Shown one piece after another: positions 17,790 to 26,446 of a DNA stretch of 41,472 nt (position 1 is its first letter; each line of letters starts with the position of its first letter). Both the position numbers and the translations under genes were made by a program. The notes under the pieces are model-generated. The model ran no database searches, had not been told where the DNA came from, and saw only the letters and a list, made by a program, of their open reading frames with translations. The stretch is from Bacteroidota bacterium (GTDB lineage Bacteria > Bacteroidota > Ignavibacteria > Ignavibacteriales > Ignavibacteriaceae): the NCBI GenBank assembly GCA_022564295.1, contig JADFLR010000036.1:1-41472 (forward strand), read 5' to 3'.

Positions 17790-18653
17790 ATGATGAAGAA
17801 TGATAAATTTGAAGTTAAACCAAACTCAAAAGTAAATCTTTCAAAAATTAGTACATACGATACAAGTAATTTCAGTTCGAAGAAAGAAGCAAAAGAAAAA
17901 CTTAAAGAAAACATTAATAAAATGATCGGACTCCAGGCGAAGTTATACGCACAGGATAAGTACGCTTTACTTCTTGTGTTTCAGGCAATGGATGCTGCAG
18001 GTAAGGATGGAACAATTAAACATGTTATGAGTGGATTAAATCCGCAAGGAACACAGGTTTACAGTTTCAAACAGCCATCTAAAACAGAACTTGATCATGG
18101 TTATTTGTGGAGGATAAATAAATTTCTGCCAGAAAAAGGGAGAATTGGAATTTTCAACCGTTCACATTATGAAGAAGTGTTGGTTGTTCGTGTGCATGAT
18201 TTTATTAAGCAGCATAAAATACCCGATAAGTTTAAGAACGATTCCATCTGGAAACAAAGATACAGACAGATAAATGATTTTGAGAAATATCTTTATGAAA
18301 ATGGTATTATTATACTCAAATTCTTTTTACATATTTCAAAAGAGGAACAGAAAGAGAGATTCTTAAAGCGAATAGATGATCCTGCAAAAAACTGGAAGTT
18401 TTCTGAAGGTGATATAAAAGAAAGATCATTTTGGAATGATTATCAAATTGCATATCAGCAGGCAATTTCTGCAACAAGCAAAAGTTACGCCCCATGGTTC
18501 ATTATTCCGGCTGATAAAAAATGGTTTACAAGACTCACTGTGTCGGAAATTATCGTAAATGCAATGGAAAAGTTGAAACCCACGTATCCTAAGTTATCCA
18601 AAGATGAGATTGCAAATTTAAAGTCTATTAGAAAAAAACTTGTAGACGATTAG
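17790..18653 (+). CDS. ppk2: polyphosphate kinase 2 (PPK2) family protein
   Basis: It uses inorganic polyphosphate to phosphorylate a nucleotide (AMP, ADP or GDP), or the reverse. The Walker A-like loop QAMDAAGKDGTI is at about residues 66-76, and the Walker B/lid region GIFNRSHYEEVLVVRVH at 120-136. The 287-residue single domain fits class I or class III short PPK2; the exact nucleotide is not predictable here. Two ATGs are adjacent at 17790 and 17793, preceded by GAGGCGAT. No clear terminator follows before the histidine kinase 105 bases on. Confidence 0.92.
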   Translation: MMKNDKFEVKPNSKVNLSKISTYDTSNFSSKKEAKEKLKENINKMIGLQAKLYAQDKYALLLVFQAMDAAGKDGTIKHVMSGLNPQGTQVYSFKQPSKTELDHGYLWRINKFLPEKGRIGIFNRSHYEEVLVVRVHDFIKQHKIPDKFKNDSIWKQRYRQINDFEKYLYENGIIILKFFLHISKEEQKERFLKRIDDPAKNWKFSEGDIKERSFWNDYQIAYQQAISATSKSYAPWFIIPADKKWFTRLTVSEIIVNAMEKLKPTYPKLSKDEIANLKSIRKKLVDD

Positions 18654-18757
18654 TCATCGCAAATAAATTTATTATTGTTTATATTCTTTCTTGTTGATAT
18701 TCAGCACTATTTGAGTTTAAAGTATAAGCACAATCATAATATCAGAAAAATAATTCT

Positions 18758-20350
18758 ATGATAGACTCACAAAAAACAAAAGCCCAGCTAATTGATGAGT
18801 TAAGTAAATTGCGTCAAAAAATCGGTACCCAATCGACTGATATAAAATTGGATGCTGATCATTTTTGGCAGACCAAAGAAAGTTTACTTGTATTAATGAA
18901 CTCAAATCCAGAAGCATTTTTCCTTTTGGATACTGAGGGGGATTTTATAGCTGTAAATGAAAAAGCCGCACAGCGATTCGGCAAGAAACCTGACGAACTT
19001 ATCAACACAAATGTATTCTCATATCTGGATTCGCCGCTCGCCAGACACCGAAAGGAAAAAGTCAAAGAAGTAATCAGAACCGGTAAACCTGTACGCTTTG
19101 ACGATTCCCGCAATAAAAGATACTATGATAATTATCTTCATCCTGTTTTTGATTCTAAAGGAAATGTAGAAAAAATTGCAGTGTGGGTAATTGAATTTAC
19201 AGAAAGAAAACAGGCAGTGGATGCATTAAAAGCAAGCGAAGAAAAATTTCGTGAGCTTGCTGAAAACATCGACGATGTTTTTTGGATAAGCTGCGGTGAG
19301 GAGATTCTTTATATTAGTCCTGCTTTCGAAAAGATTTTTGGCAGAAGCTGCGAGAGTATCTATAATCGTCCCCGGTCCTTTCTTGAAGCTATCCATCCAG
19401 ATGATTTAGCAAAAGTCTTTAAGAGTTTACGATCGGAAAAATATATGAAAGAGGGGATCTTTAACGAGGAATACAGGATTATTCATACAGACGGCTCTGT
19501 TGTATGGATTAGTGCTCGCACGTTTCCAATATTTAAAAATGGAAAGCTAATCAGAACTGTTGGGATAGCTGAAGATATCAGTCTTCGTAAAAAAGCAGAG
19601 GAAGTTATTCAAATGGCGCTGCGAAAAGAGAAAGGACTTAGCGGTCTTAAATCCCGTTTTATTTCATTAGTTTCTCATGAGTTCAGAACTCCGTTGGGGT
19701 TAATTCTCTCTTCCACGGAGTTGCTTGAGATTTACGGTGATAAATGGGAGGAAGAAAAAAAGTCCGAACATTTTAACAGAATTAAAAAAGCTGTTGAAAA
19801 CTTAACATCCTTACTAACAGATGTAATGACAATAAGCAAGGAAGATTCGGGGCTGCTTAAAGTTATGCCAATCCAGATAGAACTTGTAAGTTTCCTAAAA
19901 GAAATTATAGAAGAAGCTAAATCATCGGCAGAAGAATGTCCTACAATTTATTTTAGCACAAGCAATACAAAAATTAATATTACTGCAGATGAAAAATTAT
20001 TAAGGCATATTTTTTTAAATCTTCTTTCTAATGCGATTAAATACACTACTACAGAAAAGAACATCTATTTAAAACTTAGTAAAGAAAACGACTTAGTCCT
20101 TTGTGAAGTTGCTGATGAAGGTATTGGAATTGAAAAGGAGGATATGAAAGAAATATTTGATCCCTTTAGCCGGGGTAGAAATATAGGAAAAGTAGGGGGC
20201 AGTGGTTTGGGCTTAGCTATTGTAAGAAAAGCGATTGAGCTGCATCATGGTAAAATCTCGTTTAATAGTAAACCGGGGAAAGGCACATCATTTATAGTAG
20301 AACTGCCGATTGAATATGCTGAAGAACAACTAAAGCTTAGTAACATTTGA
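18758..20350 (+). CDS. soluble PAS-PAS sensor histidine kinase
   Basis: The 530 residues have no membrane segment, so the kinase senses a cytoplasmic signal. A short coiled coil (1-40) leads to PAS 1 (about 42-150) and PAS 2 with PAC (about 163-280). HisKA follows with phospho-acceptor H307 in SHEFRTPLGL, then the ATPase domain with N box NLLSNAIKYT (421-430), G1 DEGIGI (453-458) and G2 GGSGLGLAI (480-488). It is 21 bases upstream of a LytTR response regulator, its likely partner. The PAS ligand is unknown. No conserved heme or flavin cysteine motif is obvious. Confidence 0.93.
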   Translation: MIDSQKTKAQLIDELSKLRQKIGTQSTDIKLDADHFWQTKESLLVLMNSNPEAFFLLDTEGDFIAVNEKAAQRFGKKPDELINTNVFSYLDSPLARHRKEKVKEVIRTGKPVRFDDSRNKRYYDNYLHPVFDSKGNVEKIAVWVIEFTERKQAVDALKASEEKFRELAENIDDVFWISCGEEILYISPAFEKIFGRSCESIYNRPRSFLEAIHPDDLAKVFKSLRSEKYMKEGIFNEEYRIIHTDGSVVWISARTFPIFKNGKLIRTVGIAEDISLRKKAEEVIQMALRKEKGLSGLKSRFISLVSHEFRTPLGLILSSTELLEIYGDKWEEEKKSEHFNRIKKAVENLTSLLTDVMTISKEDSGLLKVMPIQIELVSFLKEIIEEAKSSAEECPTIYFSTSNTKINITADEKLLRHIFLNLLSNAIKYTTTEKNIYLKLSKENDLVLCEVADEGIGIEKEDMKEIFDPFSRGRNIGKVGGSGLGLAIVRKAIELHHGKISFNSKPGKGTSFIVELPIEYAEEQLKLSNI

Positions 20351-20371
20351 TATTTGAGAGTTATAATCTGA

Positions 20372-21136
20372 ATGACCAAAATATTATTAATAGATGATGA
20401 AGAACCGTACCTCGAGAATCTGAATACTTTACTTGAAGAGGAAGGATTTGAAACGGTTACAGCTTCAAACGGAATGGATGGGATTGATGCCGCAAAATCA
20501 TCTCAACCGGATTTAATAATATGTGATATAATGTTACCGGATATAAGCGGCTATATGATTTTGGAAGAACTTCGCAAACGAGAAAGTACAAGTCGGATTC
20601 CATTTATTTTTCTTACTGCGAAAGCTGAGATGACAGATTTAAGGAAGGGTATGAATCTTGGTGCCGACGATTATCTCACAAAGCCATTTTCCATAAAAGA
20701 ACTGAAATCGGCAATTAGTACAAGGTTAAAGAAGAGAGAACTCCTGCGTTCTAAAGTGACCGAAGCTAATGAGACGGATATTGAAAAGGAATCACTTACT
20801 CTAGAAGACCATTTATTTCTTCCCTCAGGCAATAACTACGAAGTAGTTTTAGTTAAGGATATTGAATGTATTATTTCCGATAGTGTTTATACAAATGTTT
20901 ATTGTAAAAACAAGAAGAAAGTACTTGTAAGAAAACTTCTTAAAGAATGGGAAAAATCATTACCGGAAAAAACTTTTCTCCGTGTAAGAAAATCAGCTAT
21001 AATAAATCTTACCTGTATTAAAAAAGTGGATAAGTGGTTCAACAATACTATTAAAATAGTATTAGAAAGCTTTAGCGAACCAATCATCGTAAGCCGCAAG
21101 TACAAAGCTGAGTTAAAGAAAAAACGAATTATCTAA
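20372..21136 (+). CDS. LytTR-type response regulator
   Basis: It has a receiver domain (1-120) with acidic pocket IDDE, phospho-acceptor D52 in CDIMLPD and K104 in LTKPF. A LytTR DNA-binding domain follows (about 150-250; VLVKDIECIISD, FLRVRKSAIINL, IIVSRKYKAELKKK). It is expected to bind paired short direct repeats near target promoters when phosphorylated by the adjacent kinase. A linker of about 30 residues (VTEANETDIEKES) joins the domains. The 198-base gap that follows is the largest in this gene block, so a promoter for the downstream genes could lie there. Confidence 0.93.
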   Translation: MTKILLIDDEEPYLENLNTLLEEEGFETVTASNGMDGIDAAKSSQPDLIICDIMLPDISGYMILEELRKRESTSRIPFIFLTAKAEMTDLRKGMNLGADDYLTKPFSIKELKSAISTRLKKRELLRSKVTEANETDIEKESLTLEDHLFLPSGNNYEVVLVKDIECIISDSVYTNVYCKNKKKVLVRKLLKEWEKSLPEKTFLRVRKSAIINLTCIKKVDKWFNNTIKIVLESFSEPIIVSRKYKAELKKKRII

Positions 21137-21318
21137 ATTGAGTGAGTCTCTTCCAAGAAACTAGTTTTAGTTTTTACCAGCAAATCCCATCAATAAAAAC
21201 CAGACCTTTAATTTTATTAGAGTGCAGGATATTACATTATTCTGCATCTTATTACAATTTCCATACGATTCTTTGTTCCCTGCCCGATATTTCAATCAAA
21301 AATAATCTTAGTTACCAA

Positions 21319-21333
21319 AAGCAGATGCTGCTT
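21319..21333 (+). promoter_or_regulatory. hairpin abutting the start codon of the single-domain regulator
   Basis: AAGCAG-ATG-CTGCTT is a perfect 6-base-pair hairpin ending one base before the ATG at 21335. It occupies the place where a ribosome binding site would be, and no Shine-Dalgarno is visible. It may limit translation of the regulator. Confidence 0.4.
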
Positions 21334-21334
21334 A

Positions 21335-21697
21335 ATGAAAAAAATATTGGTTATTGAAGATTCAAAAGATATGAGAGAAAACATTATTGATATGTTGAAT
21401 GAACATGGTTACAGCACATATGAGGCTGATAGCGGAGTATCGGGATTAGCAGGAGCGAAAGAAGTAAAACCCGATTTAATCATTGCAGATATTATGATGC
21501 CCGGAATGGATGGATTTGAATTATTAGAAGCATTGAAAAAAGATAATCGCACATTATCTATTCCGTTCATTTTCTTATCTGCAAAAGCTTCCGATTCAGA
21601 CATAAAGAGAGGGCTAGAAACCGATGCTGATCTTTATATAACCAAACCGTTTAAGATGGACGAATTGTTATCGCACATCAGCGATATACTCAATTAA
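21335..21697 (+). CDS. single-domain response regulator (CheY-like)
   Basis: The 120-residue receiver has acid pocket IEDS, phospho-acceptor D52 (ADIMMPG) and K104 (ITKPF). It has no output domain, so it works by protein contact or as a phosphate sink. It aligns along its whole length with the receiver of the LytTR regulator just upstream, including ...PDLII.DIM.P and IPFIFL.AKA, which suggests duplication. It is followed after 41 bases by the DUF4331 gene. Confidence 0.9.
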   Translation: MKKILVIEDSKDMRENIIDMLNEHGYSTYEADSGVSGLAGAKEVKPDLIIADIMMPGMDGFELLEALKKDNRTLSIPFIFLSAKASDSDIKRGLETDADLYITKPFKMDELLSHISDILN

Positions 21698-21738
21698 TCA
21701 CAATTAACTATATCAATCAATTAACAAAAGGAGCAGAG

Positions 21739-23913
21739 ATGAAGAAGATAGTAATTTTATCAACATTGCTTTCTACGATATTGATGATCGTACTGATAAC
21801 TACTTCACTTGATTCAGATGCATCAAGCCACCGTGAAGCGCCGTTGATAAGTGTTGATCCGCTTGCTGACAACACTGATCTGTATGTGTTCAGATCACCG
21901 GATGATACGAACACAGTAACTATAGTGGCAAATTATGTGCCGCTTGAATTACCGGAAGGCGGACCGAATTATTCATCCTTTGGTGAAGGAATTTACTATG
22001 AGATTCACATTAAGAATCAGACCTCAGTGGGTCCGTTGGGGACAGCAAAGGACGATATTACCTACCGGTTTACATTCAGCCAGACGAACGAAGATCCCAC
22101 AACATTCTTTAATATTCGTCTCGGACTGCAGAATCTTAAAACAACATACGTTGCTGAAAAGAGCACAGATGGGGGAAACTCTTTCGTCACAATAGTCTCA
22201 AACGGAGTGGTTCCTCCAAATAATATTGGTCCCCGATCCATTGAAGGCGGCGTAGGACTGAGCACTACTTATTCAGCTTTAGTTCAGAGTGCAATAATAA
22301 CTGCGTCAACAGGGGAGAAAATATTTTGCGGACCACGCGATGATCCATTCTTTGTGGATTTGGGCGGCGTGTTCGACCTTGGGGAGACAAGAAGTGAGTA
22401 CGGTTCCGATCCTTCGAATTCCAATTACGCGAGAGATGCGGTTGCAGGATTTAATACACACTCAATAATTATGCAGATACCGATAAGCAATTTGCAGAAG
22501 AATGGCTATTCTGTCGGTCAGGCAACAAGCATCCTCGATCCCGATTTTGTAATTGGTGTCTGGGCTTCCGCAAGTAGGCAGATGATTACTACGCTCTCTC
22601 CAACCGGCGAAAAGCCGACTTACAGCGGGCCGTGGATACAAGTATCACGTTTGGGCATGCCTTTAATTAATGAGGTAATTATCCCAATCGGAGAGAAAGA
22701 TCATTGGAATGCTGTAACTCCATACAGTGTTGATGAGCAGAGCTTTATACAATATTTTTCTAATCCCGAACTTGCACTTTATATGGATGACAGTCAATTT
22801 GGTACAGCAATTCCCGGGCTGGAGCCTTTAAGAATTCAATCGATGTCTTACCCGGGTATAGGGATAATACCAGGCTACACGATGCCTGGTTTCGATTTTA
22901 GAAATTTTAAGGACGGTGCATGGGCAGTTACACAACTTGATCCACCTCCGGATTTAACAGGTACCGCATTTGCAGTAAATCTTAATGTAGGATTAGTTGC
23001 TCCAGGTCAACCGCGGTTAGTGGATATCTATCCATTATATTATTTCGGAGTTCCAAACCTTATTCCTTATCATTTGGCAACCGGCAAAACTAGTGGTCCT
23101 TTAAGTGAGGGGAAGCCATTTATTCATAACTTTTTGCCTATAACTGATGATAACGGTCTCTTGTATGGCGGTGATATGTTAAGATTGAATATGGCTACTC
23201 CCGTAACCGAAAGAGGTACAGAAGAATATATTCAGAATGCTTTTGAAGGATTGATAAGAGCGGCTGTGTTGGGTTTAACTGTAGCTCCTTACAATACAAC
23301 TGCCGATTTGGAATTTATTCCTCATATGGATGGTTTCCCTAATGGTAGAAGGCTTGAGGATGATGTAACAACGATAAGTCTACAAGCAGTTGGTGGACTT
23401 TTACTTGCTGCCATCGGATTACCTTTTGATGATGCGGTTGAACCGGACTACTCAGACTTGGTTTCGCCCATGCTCGTAGCTGAGCTTACTTACAATGCAG
23501 GTCCAACTCAGAATGATATTGGACTTTCGTACGATTATCCGTTTCTTGTAGATCCACATCGCGGATTTGACTATGTGAAATCACTTACAGCATCTGAACC
23601 TGGAACGGTAGTATCGATAGGTACAGACCCGTTGGGATTAAGTATTCCTAAAGGATTTATACTTGAACAGAACTATCCCAATCCCTTCAATCCTTCAACA
23701 ACTATTAGCTACCATGTTGCAGAAGAAGGTCATGTTGTTCTGAAGGTATTTGATTCTCTGGGTCAGGAAGTTTCTACACTTGTAAACAATGATCAATCAC
23801 CGGGCATTTACGAAATAAATTGGAATGCTTCGGCTTTAGCGAGTGGCACTTATTTTTACAGACTCGAGATAGGAAACGAGGTAGTAACAAAGAAAGCACT
23901 CTTGCTTAAGTAA
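21739..23913 (+). CDS. secreted DUF4331 protein with type IX sorting domain
   Basis: A strong ribosome binding site (AAAAGGAG) precedes the ATG. The 724-residue product has a signal peptide ending near SDA|SSHREAP; SSHREAP, then DPLADNTDLYVFRSPDD, is the hallmark of DUF4331. The domain fills about residues 28-620, and a type A sorting domain (LEQNYPNPFNPSTTISY to KKALLLK) closes it. The function of DUF4331 is not established. The clustered His, Asp and Glu near the mature N-terminus could bind metal, but that is a guess. It heads a set of envelope genes (TPR, DUF6702, HupE/UreJ). Confidence 0.9.
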   Translation: MKKIVILSTLLSTILMIVLITTSLDSDASSHREAPLISVDPLADNTDLYVFRSPDDTNTVTIVANYVPLELPEGGPNYSSFGEGIYYEIHIKNQTSVGPLGTAKDDITYRFTFSQTNEDPTTFFNIRLGLQNLKTTYVAEKSTDGGNSFVTIVSNGVVPPNNIGPRSIEGGVGLSTTYSALVQSAIITASTGEKIFCGPRDDPFFVDLGGVFDLGETRSEYGSDPSNSNYARDAVAGFNTHSIIMQIPISNLQKNGYSVGQATSILDPDFVIGVWASASRQMITTLSPTGEKPTYSGPWIQVSRLGMPLINEVIIPIGEKDHWNAVTPYSVDEQSFIQYFSNPELALYMDDSQFGTAIPGLEPLRIQSMSYPGIGIIPGYTMPGFDFRNFKDGAWAVTQLDPPPDLTGTAFAVNLNVGLVAPGQPRLVDIYPLYYFGVPNLIPYHLATGKTSGPLSEGKPFIHNFLPITDDNGLLYGGDMLRLNMATPVTERGTEEYIQNAFEGLIRAAVLGLTVAPYNTTADLEFIPHMDGFPNGRRLEDDVTTISLQAVGGLLLAAIGLPFDDAVEPDYSDLVSPMLVAELTYNAGPTQNDIGLSYDYPFLVDPHRGFDYVKSLTASEPGTVVSIGTDPLGLSIPKGFILEQNYPNPFNPSTTISYHVAEEGHVVLKVFDSLGQEVSTLVNNDQSPGIYEINWNASALASGTYFYRLEIGNEVVTKKALLLK

Positions 23914-23930
23914 ATTATAATAATTATTTA

Positions 23931-23991
23931 CCGCAGATGCTGCACCGGTTATGATACTGGGTGGCTATTATTCCGGCAGCAGTATCTGTGG
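23931..23991 (+). terminator. long stable hairpin between DUF4331 and TPR genes
   Basis: The 13-base arm CCGCAGATGCTGC (23931-23943) pairs with GCAGTATCTGTGG (23979-23991) in RNA, with two G-U pairs. An inner CCGG/CCGG (23945-23948 with 23973-23976) extends the stem. No T-run follows, so it is more likely a partial terminator or mRNA-end protector that keeps DUF4331 expression above that of the downstream genes. Confidence 0.55.
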
Positions 23992-24013
23992 TGGTAATCT
24001 AAAAGGCATATAA

Positions 24014-25357
24014 ATGGAAAAGAAAACATTCTTTATAACCGTAACAACGTTGATTGTATTCATAGGTTTATTTATGCTTATCAACAAATTGAATAAAGAT
24101 GATCTATCAATTATTCCAAGTCTAATTCCTCGTACTAACGATTCAAATGTTTCTGCAGAATATTTAAATGCCCAGCGAACAGTGGATTTTTATAGAAAGA
24201 AGATAGAGAACAATAGTGAGGATTCTAAAAACTATGTTGAGCTTGCACAGGTTTATTTGCAGGAGGCACGAGTTACAGGGCTTCATCATGAATATATGGT
24301 GCACGCGGAAATTTTAATAAATACCGCACTGGGTATTGATCCCGGCAATTTTGAAGCTTTGGTGACAAAAGCCACTTTACTCATGATCTATCATCGTTTC
24401 AATGATGCAAAGAAACTAGTATTAAAAGCAATAGGACAAAACCCATATAACTCCGCTGCCTACGGTGTGCTTTGCGATTCCTATGTTGAAACCGGTGATT
24501 ATGAAAACGCTGTTAAAACATGTGATAAAATGCTAAGCATTCACCCGGATATTAAATCATACTCACGTGCTTCCTACCTGCGCGAGATTTACGGTGAGTT
24601 AGATGCTTCTATTGAAGCAATGAAATTAGCTGCCGATGCCGGAATGACAGGTCAGGAAAGCAGATCCTGGGCATTATATAACCTGGGTAATCTGTTTTTT
24701 ATAAGCGGTAAAATAGACACTGCTGCTTTTATCTATAACGGTATTTTGGAAGAAAGACCAGGTTATGCTTATGCTTACAGCGGACTATCGAAAATAATGA
24801 TCGCAAAAGGGAATTATACAAAAGCAATTGAATATCTCGTTAAAGCTTCTCAAATTATTCCCGATCATATTTTCATTGAACAACTCGGATATATTTACCT
24901 GATAATCGGTGAAAAAGAGAGTGAAGAGGAAATGATTAAGAAAGTTTTACAGACCTTTGAACAACATGAAAGTGACGGTTGGAATGTAAACAGAGAATTT
25001 TCACAATTCTGTTCAATTCATAATATTAAACTAAGTGAATCATTGGAACGAATAAAGGGCGAATACGAAAAAAGTCCCGACAATTACGATGTGCTAAAAT
25101 TATATGCCTGGTTGTTGTACAAAAACAAACAAAATGAAAAAGCTTTGCACTTAATAAAAAAAGCGGCGAAATTTGGGAGGTATGATCCTATGTTTCACTA
25201 TTATGCGGGGCTCATATTCGATGATGCCGGGAAGAAAAAGGATGCGCTGAAATATCTTCAAAAATCATTTGATGAAATTTTATATATCCACCCTTTAGCT
25301 TTTGAAGATGCACGTTCCCGAATTTCTTCTCTTGAACAAATTGTTTATGCACATTAA
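24014..25357 (+). CDS. membrane-anchored tetratricopeptide repeat protein
   Basis: Of 447 residues, an N-terminal hydrophobic helix (about 7-24) anchors the protein, with the rest probably in the periplasm. TPR-type helical pairs run from about 60 to 440 (for example DSKNYVELAQVYLQEARV, NSAAYGVLCDSYVETGDYENAVKTCDKML, AYSGLSKIMIAKGNYTKAIEYL, PMFHYYAGLIFDDAGKKKDALKYL). TPR proteins act as assembly scaffolds. It lies between DUF4331 and DUF6702/HupE genes in one direction and so is likely part of the same system. AAGG lies 7 bases before the ATG. Confidence 0.88.
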   Translation: MEKKTFFITVTTLIVFIGLFMLINKLNKDDLSIIPSLIPRTNDSNVSAEYLNAQRTVDFYRKKIENNSEDSKNYVELAQVYLQEARVTGLHHEYMVHAEILINTALGIDPGNFEALVTKATLLMIYHRFNDAKKLVLKAIGQNPYNSAAYGVLCDSYVETGDYENAVKTCDKMLSIHPDIKSYSRASYLREIYGELDASIEAMKLAADAGMTGQESRSWALYNLGNLFFISGKIDTAAFIYNGILEERPGYAYAYSGLSKIMIAKGNYTKAIEYLVKASQIIPDHIFIEQLGYIYLIIGEKESEEEMIKKVLQTFEQHESDGWNVNREFSQFCSIHNIKLSESLERIKGEYEKSPDNYDVLKLYAWLLYKNKQNEKALHLIKKAAKFGRYDPMFHYYAGLIFDDAGKKKDALKYLQKSFDEILYIHPLAFEDARSRISSLEQIVYAH

Positions 25358-25382
25358 TAACTAAAGGATTAATATTTCATAA

Positions 25383-25874
25383 ATGACTATTACAGTTTAC
25401 CTATTAAATATTTTACTCACTCTTTCGTTTACTGGTTCAAACCTGATACACGGTATACACATTAGTTTTGGGAAAGCTGAAATTTCTTCAACTCATGTTT
25501 CCGGAAAAATTAATTTCTATAAAGATGATTTTATGAAAGCATTAAAAAAACTAAACTACGGGAACCTTAATGGATTGAATAATAAAGAATATGATAATCT
25601 TAAGTACAGATACTTAAGTCAGTTTTTTACCATTCAAGTGAATGAAAACGACTATCTGAAGTTAATTATAACTGATAATCAGGAAGATGATTCTTCAATC
25701 TGGTTTAGTTTCCGGTTTCCAAGTGAAAAACATATTGATTCTTTAACTATTGAATGCACAGCTTTATTCGAGCTCTACAATGATCAGATGAATATGTTTG
25801 TATTCAGTATTGAGAATAGAGAACAGAGTAAAATCTTCAAAAAATCAAATTCAAAAATTAAAATTATTTTATAA
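25383..25874 (+). CDS. DUF6702-family exported protein
   Basis: The 163-residue product has an N-terminal signal-like helix, then ISFGKAEISSTHVSGKINFYKDDFMKAL, a middle YLSQFFTIQVNEN and a late TALFELYNDQMNMFVF. This order matches my recollection of DUF6702, a small Bacteroidota periplasmic family. The first half resembles the periplasmic N-terminal part that is fused to the membrane part in long HupE/UreJ proteins. It sits 25 bases after the TPR gene and 14 bases before the HupE-like gene, so it is probably a partner subunit of HupE. It is not biochemically characterised. Confidence 0.7.
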   Translation: MTITVYLLNILLTLSFTGSNLIHGIHISFGKAEISSTHVSGKINFYKDDFMKALKKLNYGNLNGLNNKEYDNLKYRYLSQFFTIQVNENDYLKLIITDNQEDDSSIWFSFRFPSEKHIDSLTIECTALFELYNDQMNMFVFSIENREQSKIFKKSNSKIKIIL

Positions 25875-25888
25875 TATCCATCAAAACC

Positions 25889-26446
25889 ATGGACAATTTT
25901 ATTTTATTTCTTGAAGTGGGATTCCATCATATACTGGACGGCTACGATCACCTGCTTTTTCTTGCCGGATTAATAATAGTTGTAAAAGACTTGAGTAGTT
26001 TATTCCCGGTAATTACTGCGTTTACAATTGCGCATTCAACTACTTTAATTTTAAGTGCTCTCGGTATACTTTCCATAAATCCAACACTTATTGAAACCTT
26101 AATAGCTGCATCAATTGCTTACGTAGGGATTGAAAATTTAATCAGGAAAAGAATGCAGTATAGGTGGATTATTGCTGGAGGTTTTGGACTAATTCACGGA
26201 GCAGGATTCTCAGGTCATTTGATAGAACTGTTGAAGAGTGTGCTTGGAATAGGCAATATGTGGTTGCCATTAATTGGCTTTAATCTTGGAATAGAAGCTG
26301 GTCAATTTGCTGTACTTTTACTTATCTATCCTGCTATTAGGTTTGTGCAAGTCAAGAAAAAACAAGATTTAATAGTATCATATGTTTCAGTTGCCATTGC
26401 TGTTACAGGGGTTGCACTTTTTATAACGAGAATATGGGGAGGTTAA
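25889..26446 (+). CDS. HupE/UreJ-family membrane protein
   Basis: The 185-residue protein is almost wholly hydrophobic with about six helices. Family signatures are GFHHILDGYDHLLFLAGL (residues 12-29), FTIAHSTTL and GFGLIHGAGFSGHL, each contributing His/Asp that could line a metal path. HupE and UreJ are linked to nickel (and cobalt) uptake for hydrogenase and urease, but no such enzyme genes are in this window. Other members have an unknown substrate. The protein here lacks the large periplasmic N-terminal part of long homologues, and the adjacent DUF6702 gene may supply it. Confidence 0.9.
   Translation: MDNFILFLEVGFHHILDGYDHLLFLAGLIIVVKDLSSLFPVITAFTIAHSTTLILSALGILSINPTLIETLIAASIAYVGIENLIRKRMQYRWIIAGGFGLIHGAGFSGHLIELLKSVLGIGNMWLPLIGFNLGIEAGQFAVLLLIYPAIRFVQVKKKQDLIVSYVSVAIAVTGVALFITRIWGG

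Noticed and set aside
21163-21178. TAGTTTTAGTTTTT as LytTR binding repeats
   Set aside because: Does not fit the paired 9-base pattern with proper spacing; too AT-rich to separate from chance.
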